Assembly (NCBI GenBank): GCA_010094045.1
Contig: ML986711.1
Span: 28,081 to 43,401, forward strand
Reading direction: 5' to 3'
Source of the DNA: Lojkania enalia
Taxonomy: Eukaryota > Ascomycota > Dothideomycetes > Pleosporales
DNA: 15,321 nt
Positions 1 to 7,140 of the stretch are shown piece by piece. Below the pieces are notes generated by a model. The model was not told where the DNA came from. It ran no database searches and saw nothing but the letters and a program-made list of their open reading frames with translations. A program made the translations under genes and the position numbers. Each line of letters starts with the position of its first letter. The first letter of the stretch is position 1.

Positions 1-138
1 GTTCTTCTATATTCTTTTATATAAGGCCTATAGGTATTAATAGAATTCTTAGGTCCCTAATCCCCTATATACTCTTATATACCTCTAAGTAGATTTATAC
101 TATATTTAGACCTATTATCTTACCTATACTATTATAAT
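1..138 (+). repeat. Partial LTR copy, RIP-degraded (copy 1)
   Basis: These 138 bases align without gaps to 1779-1916 (constant offset of 1778), differing mainly by C/T and G/A transitions. A third copy lies inverted near the right edge of the window. All three copies lose similarity at the same point, just after an ACTATTATAA motif, so this is taken as the 3' boundary of an LTR. The left part of this copy lies outside the window. The LTR identity is inferred from the polypurine tract and TATA-like motif that precede the same segment in the copy ending at 1916. Confidence 0.6.
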
Positions 139-1517
139 TTATAACTACTTCTAAAATTAAGTATATATAATATCTTTATACTAAACCTACTATATAAAAA
201 CCCTTAGGATTTTCTACTTAGATAAGAAGCTCTAAAACTATCTACTATTACTATTAATAGAGTAGAAGAGTAGGAGGTTAAAAAAAATACTAGCTAGTAA
301 ATTATATTATAAAACCCTTAAATACTATATAAAATAGATAGAATATAATTTTAACCTAATTTAGTATAAAGTTTTAAACTTTATAAGTTTACTCTATAAG
401 CTAAAAGCTTTTTATAATAAGTATCTAAATTACCTAAAACTCCTAAAAGTTCTAATTAAATAGATTAAGGTATATAAGAATAGTATAGAGAATATAGATT
501 ACCTAATAGACGATAATATATAAGAGTTAAATAGTAGATTTAAAAACTAAAATATAGACCTAAAATTACTCTTCTATAAAATTTAGAGGGTCTAATAGTA
601 GACTGTTAGATACCTTTCTAGTTCTCTTCTTCTCTACTCTTCTTCTTTTTTCTTCCCTCTAGACTCTCTTTAAATCTTTTCTACCTTATTTTTAACCGTT
701 TAAAAGCGTTGTAATATTAGCTTAAAAGCTAGATATTAGAGCCTCTAAAGCTAAAACCTAATAGAGTAATTTAATATCCTAGTAGAATAAAGCTATTTAG
801 ATACTAGCTATAAGAAGACTATCTTCCTAACTTCTTATAACCTAGGCTATAAGTACTAGGCTATAAGTAAACTTTAAAATAACTTTAAAGGCTACTTTTT
901 TATCCTTTTTATCTCCTATATATTAGACTACTACTTATAGTTTAAGATAGTCTTAAAAGACTAGAAACTTCTTCTTATAGTAGAAGGGGATTTATAAGTA
1001 TATTAGTAGTAAGTACTCTACTAATATTAGATATAATTTATATAGAATTGTACTTTTTATTTTATAAAATATAATACTCGCATTTTTTTAATTTTAGAGA
1101 TTAAAAGGTAAATATTATATACTACTTATAGGTAAGTATATATATAGTCTAAAGGTAGATAACTTAGAAAATTTTTAAAGAGGCTCTAAGAGGTAGGTAG
1201 AGTAGTATATTAATTAATTTTTTTTTTCTATAAGATATTAGTAATACTTAAATAATTAATAGTTCTAAAAATATAGAATAATATATATAGAGTAGAAGTT
1301 ATTATTTAGTTAAAGAAGCTTAGTTAATAGTAACTTAGTAATATACTAAAGCTAGTAAATACTTGTTACTATATACGATAAAATTGTAATATTAATAAAC
1401 TATTATAATAGTAGTTACTAGCTAATATATAGGTTAATTATACTTATTATAAAAATTTTACTTAATATTATATTAATATATAAATATATTTCTATAAGTA
1501 ACTATATATATTAGCTT
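139..1517. other. RIP-degraded interior between two LTR-like copies; no intact gene
   Basis: About 1.4 kb of very AT-rich DNA with stop codons in all frames and almost no CA or TG dinucleotides. It lies between the LTR copy ending near 138 and the sequence preceding the next LTR, so it would be the interior of a short LTR element. That interior is too small for a full gag-pol. It is either a deleted element or a non-autonomous one. I could not recognise gag, protease, reverse transcriptase or integrase motifs. A pyrimidine-rich tract at about 623-660 is the only notable composition feature. Confidence 0.45.
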
Positions 1518-1916
1518 TTACTAGTAAATACCTCTTTAAAGAAATTTCTTTATACTAGAACCTATCTATAATAGCCCCAATTCCCTCCTAAACTAGTATA
1601 GATAGGGACTATTAGCCTATAAGAAGGGGGGTAGTATAATAATATAAAGAAATCGTTCTATAAAAAGCTTTATATATAATCTTATCCTAAAAGCTTTTTA
1701 CTTATCTTATTCTACCTCTAATTCTACCTCTTTTCCCATCTGTATATAATTATATACTCCCTTATAAGTAGCTTAGTAGTTTTTCTATATCCTTTTATAT
1801 AAGGTCTATAGGTGTTAATAGAATTCCTAGGTTCCTAATCTTCTATACACTCTTATATACCTCTAAGTAGATTCGTATCGTATTTAGACCTATTATCTTA
1901 CCTATACTATTATAAT
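1518..1916 (+). repeat. LTR with preceding element end, RIP-degraded (copy 2)
   Basis: This 399-bp segment is repeated in inverted orientation at 14924-15321. A purine-rich tract at 1621-1634 ending in a run of six G resembles the polypurine tract just before a 3' LTR, which would then begin at about 1632-1635. A TATATATAA motif at 1671-1679 would be the LTR promoter's TATA box. The last 138 bases (1779-1916) also match 1-138. The bases before the purine tract would be the end of the internal region. The LTR interpretation rests on these landmarks and on the shared 3' boundary; TG/CA ends have been erased by RIP. Confidence 0.55.
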
Positions 1917-1946
1917 AATAGTAAAGAAAATAGCTTTTATATAATA

Positions 1947-2016
1947 ATATATAGTATAAGTAAGCTAATTACCCAAGCGAGCTAATTATAATACTAAAAC
2001 CATACTAAAATCGCGA
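1947..2016 (+). repeat. Left terminal inverted repeat of Fot1/pogo element A
   Basis: It pairs with 3749-3818 on the opposite strand. It contains two copies of a motif spaced 17 bp apart; the right TIR shows their less mutated form, AAGCGAGCTGATCA. This copy is strongly RIP-mutated at its outer end. Confidence 0.88.
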
Positions 2017-2059
2017 CTACTTTTCGCAAAATATTATACTTTCTTATATTCTATTATAC

Positions 2060-3710
2060 TATATAGTATAGTAGTCTATTCTTCTATATCTATAGCATTA
2101 TTTTTATACGTCCGCGAGTTATATCTAGCCTTGCTATACTACCTATAGTACCTTTAAGTCGGCTGGTCTCTATTAACACGTACTTTCTTTCTACTCTTCT
2201 TCCTATTAGTATAAGTGCTAAAATCTTTTAGAGTAGTTAATTAAATACCTTCTTTAATTATTAGGTTACCTTTCTTTTATATATACTTTCTTTTATACAA
2301 TTAATATTATATAGCAGCTTTATTAGCTGTTTAAAGCTTAGTAATCTAAACGCGTAATAGTACGTTTTTATATATTATATATATAGCACCCTTTATAAAC
2401 TGTTTAAATACCTTTACTATTAAAGTAGGTAAACTATCTAAATACTTTTAAACTCTTAATTAAACGTATATAGATTAAGACCTAAATTTAATAGGATTAT
2501 TTAGTATTTTTAACTCTTAAAAGGTATTTTTAACTATAGAGGGTATTAGTATATATAGTTAAACTTTAAGCTTTAATAGTACTATATCTAAGTTAAATAG
2601 AACTAGGCTAGCATCTTAAAAGCTATTTAAGATATTACTCTTTATAATTGCTGCGTTAAAAGCTGCTTTAAAATAGGGTAAAAACTCGATTTTTATAATA
2701 TAGTTAATATAACCGCGTATTAACTGCTCGACTTAGCACCCATATACAGTCTTTAAAGGTAAGAAACAACTTATATCTAGTAGCTATAATAGGTGCGATA
2801 AATATAGAGGTATATAGAGAGTAATAATATTCTTTTCCTTATAGAGCTGCCTGAATTCAAGCGAGTTGTAGCTTTTATAGCTGTTAAGAATTAGCAATTA
2901 ATATATACTAATAGTATAATCCTTTATATACACGTTAAAGTGTTTTAACTACTTAATACTAATATTATTTATTGTCCAGCTATTATTAGTAACCTGTATA
3001 GCCCAGGTTAGTAGAATATTATCTTCTTTATACTATATAGAGAGGTGGTAAGTATCTGTAAAGATAATAAAAGGTAGTATTACCTATCCTATCGCGTTAA
3101 TACTCTAGATAACTATAGTCTACTTGTAATTATCTAGCTAGAGCTGCTTTAGTTAATTCCGTCTCTTAGAGCTAGTAACTACTACTTCTATTAATATCAC
3201 GCCTATTATAAAGCCTAATTTATTAAAGTTATATATATCTTTATTAATAATACTATACTTAGCCTTTATATTCTATATAAGGTAGAACTAGCCTCCTATA
3301 ACCTTAGGATCCTTATATTTAGCTCTTAAATAGTCGTACTTTTAATTAAATTTAACCTTAAGCTTAGGCGTATGTTTAATAAAGTTCTCTATCTAGTTCT
3401 TTCTAACCTGGCTAGTAGAGCGCGCAGCTAGCAGTAAATTGGCTATATCTTAAATAGTAGTAAGCCGCAGCGGAAATCCTCTTATATCCAGATCTAGTAT
3501 ATACTAAACAATCACCCACTCCTCAGTCTTACTAAGCTTTATTGAATTAGGCCGGCAATCGCGTTGTAGAGCTGTTCCTCGCCTTCGTGTACTAAGTATA
3601 CTTTAAGAGATATTATAGATTGATGCAACGCGACGCATAGTTAGTGTCGCGTCTTGTTAAAGAGCTTAAAGTGCAAGCTGTATTCTAGCTTCTTTCTAAA
3701 TTGATTCTAC
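2060..3710 (-). pseudogene. Fot1/pogo-type DDE transposase, RIP-killed (element A)
   Basis: When stop codons are read through, one minus-strand frame gives a Fot1-like transposase of about 550 residues, the family's usual size. Its order is: N-terminal helix-turn-helix region (3480-3710) with RRVASIYNIS and CRPNSIKLSKTEE; a YILDLDIRGFPLRL segment; the DDE catalytic domain; and a C-terminal zinc knuckle. Catalytic motifs are damaged by G-to-A changes. The first Asp motif reads NFNKLGF (3210-3230; family NFDETGF) and the second LILNSYKSY (2850-2895; family LILDGHESH). The third, SHLL-x-LLDIS (2770-2797), keeps its Asp. The zinc knuckle (2101-2155) has Cys and His replaced by Tyr. Most stops fall where family members have Gln or Trp. 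The start codon is not evident; 3710 is where similarity begins. Confidence 0.85.
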
Positions 3711-3748
3711 AGTTGTTGGTTGTAGTATAATGTTGCAAAGTATAATTA

Positions 3749-3818
3749 TCGCGATTTTAGTAGGGTCTTAGCATCATGATCAGCTCGCTTAGGTGATCAG
3801 CTCGCTTGTGCTGTACGT
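3749..3818 (-). repeat. Right terminal inverted repeat of Fot1/pogo element A
   Basis: Read on the minus strand it begins ACGTACAGCACAAGCGAGCT, then repeats AAGCGAGCTGATCA with a 17-bp period. It is much better preserved than its partner at 1947-2016 and is followed by a TA at 3819-3820. Confidence 0.88.
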
Positions 3819-3820
3819 TA

Positions 3821-4243
3821 AGAGATAAATTTTAGTAAGTAAATATAGCTTGTGCGCTAAATTATCCGATAATATCGTATATTATTCAGCATAAAATAAT
3901 CGCCAAGTACGATAATTAATTTCTTACGAAACGATAATTTTATTTTTAACAACCCTGTTTTTGACAACCCTGGACAACCCTGAGATAAGGCCAGTTTCGG
4001 GCCTGGCTACGAGCCAAATAGTCGTACGTCGGGTAGTTTTCGTATCCCAGTTTCCCTTGATAAGCCTCCATAGATGGAATATCGCATTACCCAAACGGAG
4101 GCAGTGGTAATGTGGTTGTGGTCCAGTCGGCGCGACGATGAAAATTTTCATCGCGTCGAATTTGCGCCCCAATAGCCCGCAGCGGCGACCTGCAGACTAT
4201 CATCCATCGCCTCTGCACTTAGCTATCCATCGGAGATATCTAC
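3821..4243. other. Transition from RIP-affected DNA to gene island; no confident gene
   Basis: AT content drops sharply here, from an AT-rich stretch at 3821-3950 to balanced DNA from about 3960. Three close copies of ACAACCCTG lie at 3949-3980. An 18-bp perfect palindrome lies at 4136-4153. A minus-strand reading frame of 82 codons (3924-4172) crosses the composition boundary; it has no recognisable domain, and its C-terminal part is made of the short repeat, so I do not call it a gene. Confidence 0.5.
4136..4153. repeat. 18-bp perfect palindrome CGATGAAAATTTTCATCG
   Basis: A perfect inverted repeat without spacer, extended imperfectly by GCGA/CGTC flanks. It lies about 380 bp upstream of the phosphotransferase start. 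It could be a dimeric protein-binding site or chance; nothing in the sequence decides this. Confidence 0.4.
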
Positions 4244-4529
4244 TTGATGAATATTTCCAGCCACGGCGACGAGGACGCATGCCGTAGGACTTCGTGGCCG
4301 CTGATCAGATTATGGTTTGGGGGCCTGCTGGCCACCCTGCCGAGTAAGTCGTCCGTGCCTCTGAGGCACAGCAAAGCTTCACACCTCTCCCATCCACCCA
4401 GCCAACCATCCACTCTCCTAACAACGTCCGTCGCTCCATGAACACTTCGCTCGCCTTTCTTTACATCCTATCCTCTTCTATTCCAGAACATACTCTGCAC
4501 AGGGAAGTCATTCTGAGTTGCAAATCAAA
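4244..4529 (+). promoter_or_regulatory. Probable promoter and 5' leader of the phosphotransferase gene
   Basis: The stretch before the start codon is C/T-rich, especially 4455-4485, a common feature of core promoters and leaders in filamentous fungi. I see no clear TATA box. Upstream ATGs at 4244 and 4438 occur. The one at 4244 opens a 65-codon Ser/Pro-rich frame ending at 4441 with no recognisable similarity; it would act as an upstream frame only if transcription began that far out. Confidence 0.4.
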
Positions 4530-5488
4530 ATGACTAGCTGCGTGCGTTTCTCGCCATCCGACCTGCCAGACGGCACCAAGCCACGAATGTACTTTCTTGA
4601 CTCTTCCTATTTCCGAGATCATGGCGCAAACCGGACCTTGCCATCGCCCTCCGAAGTTCTAGCGCGCTCACTCATCAATCAACGACCAAGCAATCCTCCG
4701 CCCGTCAAATTTGAGGAGCTTAACCTTTTCGTCAAGTTTGGGCCAAGGATCTCTACGTCAGAGGCTCTGTGTCTTTGGGCAATCAGGAAATTCCTCTACG
4801 GTCAGGTACCTGTGCCTGAAGTGTATGGATGGGATAGCGATGGACGACATGTGTTTATATACATGCAGCTTATCCATGGCGTTACACTTTTTGAGCGGTA
4901 CGATTCACTGTCTTCTGATGATAAACGAGCAATATGCCAGAATCTTCGGACGATCATGTCGCAGCTGCGTGCTATAAGGCAAAGTCCATCAAATCAAGTA
5001 ATCGGTATGTTCCGCTATTCATGTGTTTATCGAACAGCTTTTCATGCTTGCGCATAGGCTCCATCACACATGGACCTGTACAAGATCGCATACTGGACAG
5101 TTATCCAGGGACAGGGCCATTCCCTAGCGTTGGAGAATTTCACGACCATTTGTCATGGCTGTGGCGTCGTATTGCCCCAGAGCCGGAAAAAGTGACAGAC
5201 CCTTGGAGGAAGTCTTTGCCAGATGACGGTCCTATAGTTTTTACGCATTCTGACCTTCACCGAAAAAATATTATTATTACGTCTACGACTCCTCCAAGAG
5301 TTCTAAGCATCGTTGACTGGGAACAGGCTGGGTGGTATCCTGACTATTGGGAGTATTGCAAGGCTACGTATTCTGTAGGCGACTGGGAAGACTGGCGATG
5401 TGGCGGATGGATCGACTCTTTCCTTACCCCACACCTACAATCCAAGGAAGCTTGGGACTTCACCTGCAATAGTATTGGGGGGTTCTGA
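4530..5488 (+). CDS. APH/choline-kinase-like phosphotransferase family protein, two exons
   Basis: The gene is join(4530..5004, 5058..5488), giving 301 aa. It belongs to the large Pezizomycotina phosphotransferase family (APH fold, probable ATP-dependent small-molecule kinase; the substrate is unknown, and nothing here indicates antibiotic resistance). Visible motifs are: N-lobe LFVKFG with the ATP-binding Lys69 and its likely partner Glu78; VPVPEVYGW (93-101); the VFIYMQLIHGVTL hinge (108-120); the Brenner-type loop FTHSDLHRKNI (220-230) with catalytic Asp224 and Asn229; and IVDWEQAGWYPDYWEY (243-258) with metal-binding Asp245. The C-terminus WDFTCNSIGGF is typical of the family, so the protein looks complete. 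The start at 4530 has A at -3 and a family-like N-terminus. No signal peptide or membrane segment is seen, so it is probably cytosolic. There are no RIP-type stops despite the flanking repeats. Its neighbour is convergent and unrelated. Confidence 0.9.
5005..5057 (+). other. Intron of the phosphotransferase gene (53 nt)
   Basis: The donor is GTATGT and the acceptor CATAG. Splicing joins codon 159 (G+GC, Gly) and restores the family sequence VIGSITHGP in frame. If retained, the intron ends the protein at the TAG at 5055-5057 before the catalytic loop. I do not see a good branch-point consensus, but the frame and family match make the splice convincing. Confidence 0.85.
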
Positions 5489-5940
5489 AGGGCGACAATG
5501 CGACAGGGCTTGGGCTATTTCTGAAACTGGACAGGGCATCTCACGTGAGATTTTGGTACGACAACTTATATTTCGTTCTTCCTATTGAAATGATAACTAG
5601 GCTTGTTTAGGTAGAGCATGATCGGCGCTGGCATAAGTGATACATAGATGATGGAGCAGAGTAGGAATAAATCAAGGAACAAACAGAGGAACGACAAACA
5701 GCGGAGGAACGAAGCAACAGAAGAAAGAAACAACGAAGAATGAACGATGTTGATCTAGATCTACACGATTTCCAAAACAGCATTACATACTTTGGAATAG
5801 GCTTCTGCTAATCGTTGCGGCGGTTAGTTCATTATAGAAGAAAGCGTTGGTGGAATGACGGACCTTCGTTTAGGCTACTATTGCCACACCCACTTTCTCC
5901 CCTTCCAGCGTCGATAGTGCTTGTAGTTGTCATCCCATTC
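5489..5940. other. Shared 3' intergenic region between convergent genes
   Basis: These 452 bp separate the two stop codons. The stretch 5640-5750 is purine-rich on the + strand with loosely repeated GAACAAACA/GAAACAACGAAGAA-like words. No protein-coding frame or RNA gene is evident. It should hold the polyadenylation sites of both genes. Confidence 0.5.
5666..5671 (+). terminator. Candidate polyadenylation signal AATAAA
   Basis: A perfect AATAAA lies 178 nt after the phosphotransferase stop codon. Fungal polyadenylation signals are loose, so this is only a candidate. Confidence 0.35.
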
Positions 5941-6550
5941 CTAATTAGTTGAAGATGTTTGCTGCTGAGGTTGCTGTTGTTGTGGAGCTTGTTGCGGAGC
6001 CGCTGCCCCTGCTCCACCCTGAAGGCCCACTATACCGTGAGTAGGGGAATCTCGCTTGGATTGGACAATGCCTATGGCTGAATTGTCAAGGTACTGAATG
6101 GAGACTAGTCGTCGAACGAAGTCCATGGTCCACTCTTGACACCGGCGGTTCGTTGTCTATCTTCGTTAGTAAAGGGACAAGGGTATGGTTCTACCTCCAT
6201 CTTACCTCGTTGACCGGAGCGATAAAGTTCTCGCTTTTTCGAGGGGGTGGTATTTGACTGGCTACTGTTTCCAGATTGCCCCTTGGAGTGGAGTCGTTTG
6301 ATCTCTCTCCAGTCCAGTCGTGGACATGATGCGAGCTAATCTGCCCGATCTGGAATGACTCGAGCCTCTGAGCGGTTGCGCTCGGATCGTATCCTCGTTT
6401 GAACTCGAGCTGAAACCCAGCCATTGGCGCTCCAACCACATGAATGAGCGTTCCATCTTTGCCATTAGCATACGGAGCCCAGATCGCGAAATGGGCGCGC
6501 TGTCGGGCGCTTTGACGGAAGGATATTAGATATAAGATACGAGTCGACAT
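5941..6550 (-). CDS. Conserved fungal protein of unknown function with Gln-rich tail, two exons
   Basis: The gene is complement(join(5941..6156, 6206..6550)), giving 186 aa. I recognise a small family widespread in filamentous ascomycetes and annotated as hypothetical; I recall it as a DUF family but am not sure of the number. Conserved stretches are: RAHFAIW (19-25); GTLIHVVGAPMAGFQLEFKR near residues 33-52; STPRGNLE, ASQIPPPRKSENF and APVNE, which end exon 1; and, in exon 2, TTNRRCQEWTMDFVRRLV and IVQSKRDSPTHG. After the THG motif comes a low-complexity tail, GGAGAAAPQQAPQQQQ and similar, to the stop. No signal peptide, membrane segment or catalytic motif is obvious. The start context CACAATGTC is good. 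No molecular function can be assigned. Confidence 0.88.
6157..6205 (-). other. Intron of the conserved fungal protein gene (49 nt)
   Basis: On the minus strand the donor is GTAAGA, the branch point ACTAACG (6164-6170) and the acceptor GATAG. It is phase 0 and joins VNE to TTNRRCQEWTM, which restores the family sequence. Without splicing the frame stops after four further codons. Confidence 0.9.
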
Positions 6551-6680
6551 TGTGGGTATCCGGCTATGAGCACGAATAGTTTGAGAGACAGCACAAAGGA
6601 AGTGAATGATGAGAGGTCCAATAACGTTAAACTAAAAGGTCACAAGCCCTCTACATATATAGTGGCTTTCTATGTAATTT
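6551..6680 (-). promoter_or_regulatory. Probable promoter and leader of the conserved fungal protein gene
   Basis: Read on the minus strand, a TATA-like ATATATA lies at 6655-6661, about 105 nt before the ATG. It is followed by a pyrimidine-rich leader (6570-6620). An inverted CCAAT (ATTGG on the gene strand) lies at 6618-6622, between the TATA-like site and the start. Confidence 0.4.
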
Positions 6681-7140
6681 GATAATATTTTATTCATACG
6701 CGCCTATTGATCCCATCATGTCTTTGCCTCCTTCAGCAGGCGCCTCCTAATTTTACGTTGAAATGCTTCGGCTTCTCCGTCGACCACTCATGGACTCCTT
6801 CTCGATCATATTGTGCCATAAATATTGTTTTGAGTGCCGCTTGTTCCTTAGGAAAGGCTTAGCTGGACTTTTCTGGTTATTGTCAACGTCCGAGAACCGG
6901 TTTCGTTGGTCTGACTGTGGGCATCAAGCAGGTATACCGGTTCGCAATAGCCGCTCAGTTTCATCCCCAGCATAATTGCCAGCTGCGCCTTGAATAGAGG
7001 ACCTTCTTGCTTAGAAAACTGAAGATCTGTCCTGCCTTGCGGCACAGTCTCTCGGGTAAAAGATAGGAAAAGCGCCAAATATTTGTCTAGCTAAGTACTA
7101 CGCCGCATAAGGCGCGTATTATGACGAATTACAGTTGAAG
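6681..7140. other. Intergenic DNA at the right edge of the island; no confident gene
   Basis: Base composition is balanced up to about 7090 and then falls. Open frames of 70-76 codons exist on both strands (6763-6975 + and 6848-7078 -). They overlap each other, match no family I know and have no supporting splice or start context. The block could be promoter DNA or a decayed gene. A small hairpin-forming CGCC-GCATAA-GGCG lies near 7101-7114. Confidence 0.4.

Larger units (their letters stand above)
1947..3818 (-). mobile_element. Fot1/pogo DNA transposon A, complete but inactivated by RIP
   Basis: The element is 1872 bp, bounded by ~70-bp terminal inverted repeats and flanked by TA on both sides (1945-1946 and 3819-3820), the target duplication expected of Tc1/mariner elements. 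It carries one long degraded transposase reading frame on the minus strand. The right TIR, next to the gene island, keeps most of its CA/CG sites; the left TIR has lost most of them. By hand count the TIRs differ at 16 of 70 positions, and at 14 of these the left copy carries the RIP-type base (T for C, A for G). Length and layout match Fot1-type elements (about 1.9 kb). It is probably inserted in older repeat DNA, because LTR sequence ends 30 bp to its left. Confidence 0.88.

Noticed and set aside
3924..4172. 82-codon minus-strand open frame
   Set aside because: It spans the sharp composition boundary, its last third is built from the CAGGGTTGT repeat, and it matches no family I know.
4244..4441. 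65-codon + strand open frame upstream of the phosphotransferase
   Set aside because: Ser/Pro-rich translation of a pyrimidine-rich promoter region without domain or conservation evidence; at most an upstream frame.
4711..4977. 88-codon frame inside phosphotransferase exon 1
   Set aside because: A shadow in another frame of the clearly homologous kinase exon.
4530..5488. Antibiotic-resistance aminoglycoside kinase
   Set aside because: The fold family is shared, but this fungal branch has its own motif set (EVYGW, DWEQAGWYPDYWEY) and no evidence of drug phosphorylation.
5832..6017. 61-codon minus-strand frame overlapping the Gln-rich tail
   Set aside because: A different frame of the same low-complexity DNA; exon 2 of the conserved gene explains the region.
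6763..7078. Overlapping open frames on both strands (70 and 76 codons)
   Set aside because: They overlap each other, no family is recognised, and no start or splice support exists; possibly a decayed gene but not supportable.
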